Positions 46,109 through 53,768 of a DNA stretch of 64,000 nt are shown piece by piece. Every line of letters begins with the position of its first letter. The first letter of the stretch is position 1. The DNA comes from Natranaerovirga pectinivora (lineage in GTDB: Bacteria > Bacillota > Clostridia > Lachnospirales > DSM-24629). The DNA lies in assembly GCF_004342165.1 (NCBI RefSeq), contig NZ_SMAL01000011.1:25074-89073 (forward strand), given 5' to 3'. The position numbers were made by a program, and so were the translations under genes. Below the pieces are notes generated by a model. The model worked only from the letters and a program-made list of their open reading frames with translations. It was not told the origin of the DNA and ran no database searches.

Positions 46109-47227
46109 TTAATCACCCTCCATATATTCAGATACAGCTACTGCACAACTTCTTGTTTTGGAATTTCCTGCTCTTCCAAGTATCTCGAAATAGGGTGTCT
46201 CTATGCCACATCCACAGTTTTTACCATCTTTTAATATTGCCATATCACCCATTATTATTGATGATATTGGCATTGAAGAAACCAGTGGACTTATAAAACT
46301 TAAGAATCCTGGTTTGTTATATCCTAAGGGCTTAAGGGTTTTTACATCGCGTATAATAACTCTACTCCATATAGGCACATGCATATGATGATTCTTACAT
46401 TCTGGGTACGCAACACTGTGCTCTACAGCACTGTAAAAATCACGGCAATTTTGTGCTGGAATTCCAAGTAATTCTTCAATCATTTTATGAAGTTCTTTTT
46501 TGTCTATCATAATATCATTGTACTTTTTCCATCCCCCACCAGTAAGGATTATTGACTTTTTATTTAATTTTAGTGGTGCCATTCCTGATTCTTTCATAGT
46601 CTTTAGCACCATATATAAATAGGATGGAAAACCAAATATACGTACAGGTAATTTTTGTTTGTTAAATCGTTTTAAAGCATTTAACAGTCCAAAATAGTCA
46701 ATTTCATACTTGTCTCCTATTGGTCTTAAAGCAAAAACCTTTTCCTTTGCCGGTGCAAACCGAGTCATACCAAGAGCGATTTTTACATTGCCCATTTTAT
46801 TTTCTTTTGTAGGCTCATATCCTAATATTATGTAATTGGTTGGTATAATAGAGATAAAACCATGGTACTTCATAGCTTTAATAGCCATTTTTGTACCTAG
46901 CTGTATTGACTCTTTATCAAGAAATACCTGGCTTTTTTGGCCTTGGGTACCGGAAGATGTTGCATGTACGTGAACCTCTGATTTGTTAATACTCATGATT
47001 TCGTGGTATTTAAAAAAGTTAGCCGTAATAGGTGGGATATCGATACAGTCATCTATTGATTTTATCTTTTCAGGTGAAAAATTATTTACTTCCAATAATT
47101 TAGTATAAAAATCACAATTGAGTCTATGATGTTCAATTGATTCTTTCATAGCATTAATAAATAACCCTTCACTGCCTTTGTGATCGTATATTTTTTTATA
47201 GGTAAAAAGCTTATGTCTTGCAGTCAT
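46109..47227 (-). CDS. luxE: Acyl-protein synthetase, LuxE family
   Basis: 372 residues from the ATG at 47227 (AAGGTG upstream). LuxE is a relative of acyl-CoA ligases that activates a fatty acid as acyl-AMP and transfers it to its own Cys. Seen: IDDCIDIPPITANFFKYHEI, the adenylate loop VHATSSGTQGQKSQVFLD, VRIFGFPSYL and a Gly-rich ILTGGGWKKYND. A CGCGIETPYFEILGR segment near the C-terminus carries paired cysteines. It is the first gene of a two-gene unit with luxC, one nt apart. Confidence 0.88.
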   Translation of the reverse strand: MTARHKLFTYKKIYDHKGSEGLFINAMKESIEHHRLNCDFYTKLLEVNNFSPEKIKSIDDCIDIPPITANFFKYHEIMSINKSEVHVHATSSGTQGQKSQVFLDKESIQLGTKMAIKAMKYHGFISIIPTNYIILGYEPTKENKMGNVKIALGMTRFAPAKEKVFALRPIGDKYEIDYFGLLNALKRFNKQKLPVRIFGFPSYLYMVLKTMKESGMAPLKLNKKSIILTGGGWKKYNDIMIDKKELHKMIEELLGIPAQNCRDFYSAVEHSVAYPECKNHHMHVPIWSRVIIRDVKTLKPLGYNKPGFLSFISPLVSSMPISSIIMGDMAILKDGKNCGCGIETPYFEILGRAGNSKTRSCAVAVSEYMEGD

Positions 47228-47366
47228 ATACACACCTTCTTATATTAATCTTATTATACTAATTATATGTTAAAAAGGTGTTTAAATCAAACTATTTTGT
47301 GAATTTAGACTTTTGAGTTTTTGAAAATTAAAAACAAGAAAAACAAGGAGAAAACAAGAAAAACAA

Positions 47367-47559
47367 GGGACGGTTCATAAAAATAAGGAAAATAAGGGAC
47401 GGTTCATAGGGAAAAATAAGGGACGGTTCATAAATTTGTTTAATTAGTAACGAGGAACGGCTCATCATAAATATGATATTTTTTTGTTTTTATGTTTTTA
47501 TGAACCGTCCCTATTTTCCCTATTTTCCTGAACCGTCCCCATTTTCATGAACCGTCCCC
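47367..47559. repeat. REP cluster: three forward and three inverted copies
   Basis: Forward copies at 47367-47381, 47396-47409 and 47420-47434; inverted copies at 47497-47511, 47528-47540 and 47547-47559. A decayed forward copy lies near 47455. The layout is symmetrical and can fold as one long hairpin. It fills most of the 47228-47695 spacer. Confidence 0.92.
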
Positions 47560-47600
47560 ATTTTCATTTCCATTTTCATTAGCATATTTAGCCATAAAAA

Positions 47601-47646
47601 TGCACCTCCAAATGTTAGAAATTTTATGTCTAACATTTGGGGTGCA
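47601..47646. terminator. Strong hairpin terminator after the 47696-48079 gene
   Basis: TGCACC-CCAAATGTTAGA arms (47601-47619 and 47629-47646) pair over 18 bp with a single bulged base. On the minus strand TTTTTA follows closely. It is not related to the REP motif. Confidence 0.8.
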
Positions 47647-47695
47647 CTTCATTTTTATGACGTCCCTTTTATTCATAATTATAGGTTATTTATTT

Positions 47696-48079
47696 TTATT
47701 GAAGTTCATTATCCCATTTAATTACTTCTTGATGTTTTTGGCTTATATCTGTAAATTTTAATTCTTTGAATTTTCTAATTCGATCTTTTAATACACTTGT
47801 TACTTTGATTACATCTTTGTTTTTTGATGTTGATGTTCCTCGTACTTGTTCTATAAAAGCTGGGTCATTTACAATAACATTAATTTCTTCCCTTTTGTAT
47901 GGTTCCAATTCTTTTAGTAATGTAAAGACTGCATAATGTGTAACTACTAGAGGTTTTTTGTACCCTTCATAGACTGATTTTTTACATATTAACTCGTCAT
48001 CTTTGTAGATACTGTAACGTATCTCTATATCTTCTTCCTCATGAAACTTTGAAATACCAACTAAATAAGCTGTAATCAT
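47696..48079 (-). CDS. Hypothetical protein, possibly RNase H-like fold
   Basis: 127 residues. An N-terminal strand pattern (MITAYLVGISKF, IEIRYSIYKDDELICKKSVY), then a helix AVFTLLKELEPY and the strand INVIVNDPAFIEQVRG, loosely suggest a ribonuclease-H-like layout with Asp in NDPAF. The family is not recognised and catalytic residues are incomplete. It starts 33 nt after the aldo/keto reductase gene with a GGAGG site, so the two probably share a transcript. Confidence 0.55.
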   Translation of the reverse strand: MITAYLVGISKFHEEEDIEIRYSIYKDDELICKKSVYEGYKKPLVVTHYAVFTLLKELEPYKREEINVIVNDPAFIEQVRGTSTSKNKDVIKVTSVLKDRIRKFKELKFTDISQKHQEVIKWDNELQ

Positions 48080-48112
48080 TTTTTTCCTCCAGTTTTTAAT
48101 AGTGAGTTTAGT

Positions 48113-49060
48113 TTATGCTAATATCTCATCTATTTCTTGTAATTTTTCATTAGGTATAATAATACCACTAGCTTTAACATTTTCTTCAATTTGGCTTGGT
48201 CTACTTGCTCCAATAAGTGCACTTGCAACATTTGGTTGTCTTAGTATCCAAGCAATTGCTAGTTGAGGCATTGAAATTTCCATTTCTTTTGCAATATTAT
48301 TTAATTTTCTAACTCTATCTATTATATCATCTTGTAGATATTTTTCAATAAAACGATTTGCTTTTGGGTCAGTTGCACGGCTCCCTTCAGGCAAATTTTT
48401 TAAATCTGTGTATTTTCCCGTAAGTACACCTTGTGCCAATGGGGAAAATGCCACTTGGCTAATGCCATTTTTTTCACTTATTGGAATGATTTCATTTTCA
48501 ATTGTCCTTGTTACCATATTGTAACGCGGTTGATTCACTACTATTCGGTCTAATAAATATTTATCCGCTACTTGAAGTGCCTCTTGAATTTGTGCTGCAG
48601 TCCATTCACTTACCCCTGCATATAATATTTTTCCTTGACGCATTAAATGGTCAAATGTTTTTAAAGTTTCTTCAACTGGTGTTTCTGGATCATAACGATG
48701 GCAATAATATATATCTACATATTCTACTCCAAGCCTTTTCAGACTGGCATTGGCTTGTTCATAAACATGTTTTCTTGAAAGACCTTTATCGTTAGGTCCT
48801 TCACCCATTGGCCAAAAAACTTTTGTTGCTAATACATAAGATTCTCTTGGATATTTTCTTAAAGCTTCACCCACGATTTTTTCAGCTTCACCTCTTGCAT
48901 ACATATTTGCTGTATCAAAGAAGTTTATTCCTAAATCATATGCTGTATCAATTGTTTTAATTGCTGTATCTTTTTCAGTTGAGTTTCCATATGTTAGCCA
49001 ACTACCAAGACTAATTTCACTTACTTTTAATCCAGTTTTTCCTAGTTTTCTATAAATCAT
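48113..49060 (-). CDS. Aldo/keto reductase (potassium-channel beta-subunit-like)
   Basis: 315 residues, a full TIM-barrel reductase. Motifs: YRKLGKTGLKVSEISLGSW, the catalytic Asp/Tyr in GINFFDTANMYARGEAE, Lys in VLATKVFWPMG, His in DIYYCHRYDPETP, and the cofactor region ASALIGASRPSQIEEN. The ARGEAEKIVG and YCHRYD forms match the Kv-beta/YghZ branch, which uses NADPH and reduces small aldehydes or ketones. A GGAGGATTAAGT site precedes the ATG. The physiological substrate is unknown; proximity to LuxE/LuxC may be chance. Confidence 0.92.
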   Translation of the reverse strand: MIYRKLGKTGLKVSEISLGSWLTYGNSTEKDTAIKTIDTAYDLGINFFDTANMYARGEAEKIVGEALRKYPRESYVLATKVFWPMGEGPNDKGLSRKHVYEQANASLKRLGVEYVDIYYCHRYDPETPVEETLKTFDHLMRQGKILYAGVSEWTAAQIQEALQVADKYLLDRIVVNQPRYNMVTRTIENEIIPISEKNGISQVAFSPLAQGVLTGKYTDLKNLPEGSRATDPKANRFIEKYLQDDIIDRVRKLNNIAKEMEISMPQLAIAWILRQPNVASALIGASRPSQIEENVKASGIIIPNEKLQEIDEILA

Positions 49061-49199
49061 ACTTAATCCTCCTTTTTTTGAAAAAGCATTAGTAAATTTT
49101 TAACCATTATCTCCCTATAAATAAATGATGATATCTATTATCTTGCCATAATATGTCTTTCTTTTCAAGTTTGCTTGCAAATTTTATCACTAGTCCTAG

Positions 49200-49214
49200 G
49201 GGACGGTTCATAAA
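49200..49214 (+). repeat. REP copy (GGGACGGTTCATAAA)
   Basis: Single exact copy between the divergent aldo/keto reductase and hxlR-type genes, just upstream of the hxlR promoter region. Confidence 0.88.
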
Positions 49215-49248
49215 TTTAGACTATTTATTATATAAATTTTCTTTTTTA

Positions 49249-49280
49249 TAATTACTTTTTGTAATTAACTATGTTATAAT
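49249..49280 (+). promoter_or_regulatory. Promoter with inverted repeat before the HxlR-type gene
   Basis: TAATTAC, a 5-nt loop and GTAATTA (49249-49267) lie over the -35 region of a TATAAT box (49275-49280). The position suits an autoregulatory operator for the HxlR-family repressor 20 nt downstream. Confidence 0.55.
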
Positions 49281-49300
49281 AACCAACGGTGGTGATATTT

Positions 49301-49618
49301 ATGAATTCTTTACACTCGCTTGAGTTGTGTCCTAAATTTGAAAGGGCATTCCAACTATTAGGAAAACGTTGGTCTGGGTTAATTATTAGGACCCTTTTGG
49401 ATGGTAAAAAAAGATTTTCTGATATTCTTCAGGCTATACCTAATATGAGTCCTCGTATGCTTACTGAGCGTTTAAAAGAGCTTGAAAATGAGGAACTTAT
49501 TATAAGAACGGTTTATCCGGAAGTTCCTATTAGAGTAGAATACGAATTGACTGAAAAGGGCAAAAACCTTAAGGCTTCTATGGATGCTATACAAGAATGG
49601 GCTGAAAAATGGGGTTAA
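49301..49618 (+). CDS. HxlR-family transcriptional regulator
   Basis: 105 residues from the ATG at 49301 (GGTGGTGATATTT upstream). It is a winged-helix regulator with CPKFERAFQLLGKRWSGLII, which places the conserved redox-sensitive Cys near residue 9, then RFSDILQAIPNMSPRMLTER and LTEKGKNLKASMDAIQEW. HxlR/YodB-type proteins sense quinones, aldehydes or oxidants through this Cys and often control a neighbouring quinone reductase. Here the next gene is a WrbA-type flavoprotein, which matches. Confidence 0.92.
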   Translation: MNSLHSLELCPKFERAFQLLGKRWSGLIIRTLLDGKKRFSDILQAIPNMSPRMLTERLKELENEELIIRTVYPEVPIRVEYELTEKGKNLKASMDAIQEWAEKWG

Positions 49619-49623
49619 TTATT

Positions 49624-49653
49624 AAAAGCTTCTCAATTTGAGGGGTTTTTTTT
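49624..49653 (+). terminator. Terminator after the HxlR-type gene
   Basis: A short stem (CTTCTCAA with TTTGAGGGG, using G-T pairs) is followed by a run of T, 6 nt past the stop. Confidence 0.6.
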
Positions 49654-49667
49654 AAAATTTGCTAGAC

Positions 49668-49736
49668 TTGACATATAATATAAGATATGTAATAATTTAT
49701 TTATAGTAACTTATTAAAAGTAACTTATATTAGAAA
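49668..49736 (+). promoter_or_regulatory. Promoter and repeated sites upstream of wrbA
   Basis: TTGACA (49668-49673) is followed after 16-17 nt by TAATAAT. Downstream, AGTAACTTAT occurs twice in direct repeat within about 49709-49732. This is suitable as a binding site for the adjacent HxlR-type repressor. Confidence 0.5.
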
Positions 49737-49852
49737 TGCGCTTAACCAATTAGTAGTAAAAAGATTCCTACGGAAGTAATTCTATCAAAAAATAATGTGA
49801 TATTTTTAGTTGTTTTTGGAAATTAATATAGAAGATGAAAGGAGATAAGATT

Positions 49853-50521
49853 ATGGATAAAATTAAATTAGCTATTGTTTATTACAGTATGTCAGGTACT
49901 AACTATCAAATGGCAAAATGGGCTGCTGAATCAGCTGAAGCCAATGGTGCTGAAGTAAGAATTTTAAAGGTAACTGAATTAGCTCCTGAATCAGTGATTA
50001 ATGAAAATCCCATTTGGAAAGCTCATGTAGATGATACTAAGGATGTAAAAATAGCAGATTCTGAAGATTTAGATTGGGCAGATGCTATAATCTTTAGTGC
50101 TCCTACTCGTTTTGGTAATCTTCCTTCTCAAATGAAACAATTCATTGATCTTCAAGGCGGACTATGGTTTGAAGGTAAGCTTATGAATAAAGTTGTTAGT
50201 GCAATGTCCTCTGCACAAAATCCTCATGGCGGACAGGAATCCACAGTAAGAAGCCTTTATACATCCATGATGCATTGGGGTGCCATTGTTGTTACTCCTG
50301 GTTATACAGATGATTCAATTTTTAAAGCTGGCGGCAATCCATATGGTACTACTGTTACCGTTGACCAAGATGGTAATATGATAGAAGATGTTAAAGATGC
50401 TGTTTTCCATCAAACCAAAAGAACCATTGAAGTTGCTCATTGGATGAAAAAGGGTAAGATTACTGATGAGGTTATAAATGAGGATTCAGAAGTTATAGGC
50501 GTTTTAGGGGACGGTTCATAA
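49853..50521 (+). CDS. wrbA: WrbA-type NAD(P)H:quinone oxidoreductase / flavodoxin-like protein
   Basis: About 222 residues from the ATG at 49853 (AAAGGAG upstream). The FMN phosphate loop YYSMSGTNYQMA, FSAPTRFGNLPSQMKQFID and the WrbA-type SAQNPHGGQESTVRSLY and GGNPYGTT segments are present. WrbA enzymes perform two-electron quinone reduction with FMN. The last residues GDGS and the TAA stop are encoded by a REP copy starting at 50507, so the tail after EDSEVIGVL is repeat-derived. It is probably controlled by the preceding HxlR regulator. Confidence 0.92.
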   Translation: MDKIKLAIVYYSMSGTNYQMAKWAAESAEANGAEVRILKVTELAPESVINENPIWKAHVDDTKDVKIADSEDLDWADAIIFSAPTRFGNLPSQMKQFIDLQGGLWFEGKLMNKVVSAMSSAQNPHGGQESTVRSLYTSMMHWGAIVVTPGYTDDSIFKAGGNPYGTTVTVDQDGNMIEDVKDAVFHQTKRTIEVAHWMKKGKITDEVINEDSEVIGVLGDGS

Positions 50522-50569
50522 AAACATACAAAAGAGGAGCGGTCATAAAAAAATTTTATGAACCGTCCC
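50507..50569. repeat. REP hairpin that supplies the wrbA stop codon
   Basis: GGGGACGGTTCATAAAA (50507-50524) overlaps the wrbA stop at 50519-50521. A degenerate copy GAGCGGTCATAAAA (50537-50550) and an inverted TTTTATGAACCGTCCC (50554-50569) followed by a T run make a terminator-like hairpin. Confidence 0.9.
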
Positions 50570-50604
50570 TCTTTTTTTACTCTTTTTTTATACTCTAGTT
50601 CATT

Positions 50605-51240
50605 CTAAAATCGTAATCTAAATTCTAAATCATCACCTAATCTTTCTTTTGTTTTAGGGTTGTATGGACTGGCTATTTTAACTGTAATCCATTCAATATA
50701 TCCTGGGTCACCCTCTAACAAATATACTAACTTTCCGCGTTTAGTACCTTCTCCTTTAAGGGCTCCACCAAAATCATCACTTAATAACATATTAGCATTT
50801 TCAACTATTTCTTCTGTGTTTGTGGTAATAATAGATCTTTCTGGATGAAAACTGACTTCAGAACTATAATAATTACTTATTACCAAGTCAATTAAAACAT
50901 AATGAATCTGATCTTTTTTTAAGTTTTTTTCTATTTCCCCTTTTATTTGTCCTGATACGACTTGTGCACTTTCTATTTCTATTTCTATAGGACCTGTTCT
51001 TATTTTTTCAATATTATCTTTTAATGCATGAATGAAGAAACTTCCTTCTTCTGTTTCAAAACTGTTACCTGGACGCATTTTATCATTTTTTTGTTGTAAT
51101 TCGTTTCTTTTTCCATTCTCATTACTAATATTTTCAACAACATATTTTTCAGTTGGATCATCGTCTAATTGTTCCCATACTCTACAACCAGTTATAGAAA
51201 ACACTAAAATCAACGTACCAATAATTAATTTACGATACAT
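50605..51240 (-). CDS. Predicted lipoprotein of unknown function
   Basis: 211 residues. The signal MYRKLIIGTLILVFSITGC gives a lipid-modified Cys19. The mature part has a low-complexity charged linker (about 25-60) followed by a beta-rich domain with YVLIDLVISNYYSSEVSFHP, as in immunoglobulin-like DUF4352-type extracellular domains, but the assignment is weak. It has a TTAGGAGGATATAGTCT ribosome site and is convergent with wrbA. Membrane surface location is inferred. Confidence 0.72.
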   Translation of the reverse strand: MYRKLIIGTLILVFSITGCRVWEQLDDDPTEKYVVENISNENGKRNELQQKNDKMRPGNSFETEEGSFFIHALKDNIEKIRTGPIEIEIESAQVVSGQIKGEIEKNLKKDQIHYVLIDLVISNYYSSEVSFHPERSIITTNTEEIVENANMLLSDDFGGALKGEGTKRGKLVYLLEGDPGYIEWITVKIASPYNPKTKERLGDDLEFRLRF

Positions 51241-51358
51241 AGACTATATCCTCCTAACTTAATTTTCTATGTCTATTGTTTACTTATTCTTTTGTTTTAT
51301 GCTCTTTAATTTTAAGGACGTTAATATAAAATACTAGAAATATTAGGGACAAATATTA

Positions 51359-51374
51359 GGGACGGTTCATAAAA
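51359..51374 (+). repeat. REP copy upstream of the RAYT gene
   Basis: GGGACGGTTCATAAAA, preceded at about 51345 by a truncated GGGACAAATATTA copy. It points toward the transposase gene and forms the left partner of the inverted copies downstream of it. The rest of 51241-51536 is AT-rich and shows only the RAYT ribosome site. Confidence 0.88.
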
Positions 51375-51536
51375 ACATAGAAATATTAATACGACTTGAA
51401 AAGATCTTCATAATCTATGTTGATTTTTTTATTTATTAATTATTATTTTTTAACTTAATTTTATTTACTTTTCTAATTGAGTATGTTATTCTATTTTTAG
51501 AACAAGTGTTCTATTTTATTTATTGAGGTGATTACT

Positions 51537-52514
51537 ATGCCTAGATGTGCACGAATAAAAGAAGATGGGGCGTATTATCATGTTATGAGTCGCTCTGCAT
51601 CAGAGTTTTGTCTTTTTAGAGATGATAATGATAAAATTAAATATCTTAATCTATTAAAAAAGTGTTTGGATGAATTTAATGGCACTTTAATATCTTATTG
51701 TCTTATGGACACTCATATTCATTTGCTTTTAAATCCAGTTAATGCAGATATCTCTAAGTTTATGCAAAAATTAAATTTGTCCTATGCTTCTTATTACAAT
51801 CGAAAATATAATCGCAGGGGCCATGTTTTTGCTGATCGTTTTAAAAGTAAAATAATAACCAGCGAACAGTATTTTTTAGTAGCTACTTTATATATCCATA
51901 ATAATCCTAAAGATATGGATACTTATACACCATCTAATGTTCATAAATATCGTTTTTCTTCTCTTTCTTACTATCTTGGTCTATCTACTGATGAATTTAA
52001 TATTGTTAACAAAAATATTTTACTATCTTATCTTGCTCCTAATCCTGTACAAGCTCTAAAGAATTATATTTCTATTAATGCTATATATAATAAACTTAAT
52101 GCTACTAGTTTAATTGACGATATAAATTTGTCTTCCATTCTTTCTGAAGAAACAGTTACCACTTATTTAAACAACTTTGACAAAGAAAATTCTTTTGAAT
52201 ATGTTAGTGGTAAATATATAACCTTAGTTAATGTTGATCCTAATGATCTTCTTTGTGCAGTGGCGAATTATTTTAATTTACCTAGTTCATTGATTCTTAA
52301 AGAAAAATACAATAAAGAAGTCCTTGATTATAAGGGAATTTGTTTTATTTTGCTTAGAAGTTTTTGTGATTTAACAAGAAAACAAATATGTTCTTTATTT
52401 GGAAACATTACTGTAAGTAATGTCTATTCATTGTGTAATAGGGGTATTGAAATCCTTAATAAATATTACAATAAAGAAGTTGTATTTGATGAGATTTTAT
52501 CCTCCATTTCTTAG
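51537..52514 (+). CDS. REP-associated tyrosine transposase (RAYT, IS200-like Y1 family)
   Basis: 325 residues from the ATG at 51537 (GAGGTGATTACT upstream). The N-terminal Y1 domain has the RAYT opening MPRCARIKEDGAYYHVMSRS, the HUH metal motif in MDTHIHLLLNPV, and the helix with the nucleophile Tyr region LNLSYASYYNRKYNRRGHVF, followed by LYIHNNP. A longer C-terminal part (about 220-310) resembles a DnaA-C/helix-turn-helix domain (VLDYKGICFILLRSF, TRKQICSLFGN). RAYTs are domesticated single-copy relatives of IS200 that mobilise short REP palindromes. REP copies flank it in opposite orientation. Confidence 0.88.
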   Translation: MPRCARIKEDGAYYHVMSRSASEFCLFRDDNDKIKYLNLLKKCLDEFNGTLISYCLMDTHIHLLLNPVNADISKFMQKLNLSYASYYNRKYNRRGHVFADRFKSKIITSEQYFLVATLYIHNNPKDMDTYTPSNVHKYRFSSLSYYLGLSTDEFNIVNKNILLSYLAPNPVQALKNYISINAIYNKLNATSLIDDINLSSILSEETVTTYLNNFDKENSFEYVSGKYITLVNVDPNDLLCAVANYFNLPSSLILKEKYNKEVLDYKGICFILLRSFCDLTRKQICSLFGNITVSNVYSLCNRGIEILNKYYNKEVVFDEILSSIS

Positions 52515-52550
52515 ATAGGATATTAAAACTTACTCTTGCCTATATTAAAA

Positions 52551-52582
52551 GCTATATTAACTTTTAAAAGTTAATATAGCTC
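52551..52582. terminator. Perfect 32-nt palindrome after the RAYT gene
   Basis: AGCTATATTAACTTTT followed by its exact complement, 37 nt past the RAYT stop. There is no clear T run. It could be a terminator or a structural end of the RAYT unit. Confidence 0.55.
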
Positions 52583-52706
52583 ATTGTGGTATTCATTTTT
52601 AATTACTCTTCTAATCTCAAGACTTTTATTAATATTTATTTAAATGAATAATTTTATTTCTAATACTTTGTACCTGCATACTCATTTGTTTTATATTTAT
52701 ATTTTC

Positions 52707-52739
52707 TAGAACCGTCCCTAGTATTTATAGAACCGTCCC
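52707..52739 (-). repeat. Two inverted REP copies downstream of the RAYT gene
   Basis: TAGAACCGTCCC at 52707-52718 and 52728-52739, as a 21-bp tandem duplication ending CTAGTATTTA. They are in opposite orientation to the copy upstream of the transposase, so the gene is bracketed by inverted repeats. Confidence 0.88.
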
Positions 52740-52745
52740 TAGTAT

Positions 52746-53600
52746 TTAGTATTTTTTTGTTTTTCTATAATACAGGGGTGTGTGTTCTGTGATTTCTTTA
52801 AATACTCTTCCAAAGTGTGTTACACTGCCAAATCCAGTTTTTTTTGCTATAGTGTAAACCTTTAAATTTGTCTCTTCAAGTAGTTTTTTAGCTTCTTTAA
52901 CTCTTACAAGATTAAGGTATTGTACAAAGGTAAATCCTGTAACTTCTTTAAATACTCTACTTAAGTAGTATGAACTTATATAAAAATTGTCTGCTATGTA
53001 CTGAAGGGTTAAATTTTTACTATAGTTAGAATTGATGTATTTAACAATTTCTGAAACTCTTTCGTGTACTGAGCTAATGTATTGCAATGGTTGAATTTGA
53101 GTCTCTTCTATAAATCTGCAAGAAAAAATGAGTAGTTGTAGTACAAGACTCTTTATCTGGAGTTGAAAACCTGTGTGTTTATGTTTGGCTTCACTTATTA
53201 TCTTATCTAATATTTCTTTTATATATATTCGATGATGATGTGGAAAGTCTATAACAATATAATCATTTTTAAAGAGCTGACATAATTGTTGTTGATAATT
53301 ACACTTTTCATTATACAAAAAATTATTATGAAAATTGACAATAACACGCTCATATTGAGGTGCTTCTCCATTCATTGTCTTGTGTAATATATTAGGATTA
53401 ATAATTAAAAGAGAACCTTCTTTTATATTAATGGTTCTATCTTTTACAAAGAATTGTCTCTCACCAGATGATAAAAAAAACATTTCATAAGTACTATGAA
53501 AATGGTGTTTTGCCATATTAGATCCCAAACTTTTTTTATATGAAATATAAAAGTTATCTTCTTCTTTATTATAACTAAAAACTTCATCCAAAACTATCAA
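52746..53600 (-). CDS. AraC-family transcriptional regulator
   Basis: 284 residues from a TTG start. The N-terminal cupin-like domain (about 15-120; HFHSTYEMFFLSSGERQFFV) binds an effector. The C-terminal double helix-turn-helix (about 180-280) contains LTLQYIADNFYISSYYLSRV and the AraC signature region KTGFGSVTHFGRVFKEITEH. It is divergent from the GH105 gene 168 bp away, so it very likely controls uptake or breakdown of the sugar released by that enzyme. The inducer is probably a uronate or rhamnogalacturonan fragment (inference). Confidence 0.92.
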   Translation of the reverse strand: MIVLDEVFSYNKEEDNFYISYKKSLGSNMAKHHFHSTYEMFFLSSGERQFFVKDRTINIKEGSLLIINPNILHKTMNGEAPQYERVIVNFHNNFLYNEKCNYQQQLCQLFKNDYIVIDFPHHHRIYIKEILDKIISEAKHKHTGFQLQIKSLVLQLLIFSCRFIEETQIQPLQYISSVHERVSEIVKYINSNYSKNLTLQYIADNFYISSYYLSRVFKEVTGFTFVQYLNLVRVKEAKKLLEETNLKVYTIAKKTGFGSVTHFGRVFKEITEHTPLYYRKTKKY

Positions 53601-53768
53601 CTCCTACTCCTATAGTTAAATTATATCATAATATTATGATGTAGATGAATTTATATCATAAAAACCCTACAACAAAATCTAAGAAGAAATTCACTTTATT
53701 TGCAATTAATGTACAGATATTTATTTTATAATGAAGTATATACAAATAATTAAAAGGAGTGTTTTCTT

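Noticed and set aside
44818..47227. A bioluminescence operon
   Set aside because: Only luxE and luxC homologues are present; no luciferase genes, and the organism looks anaerobic.
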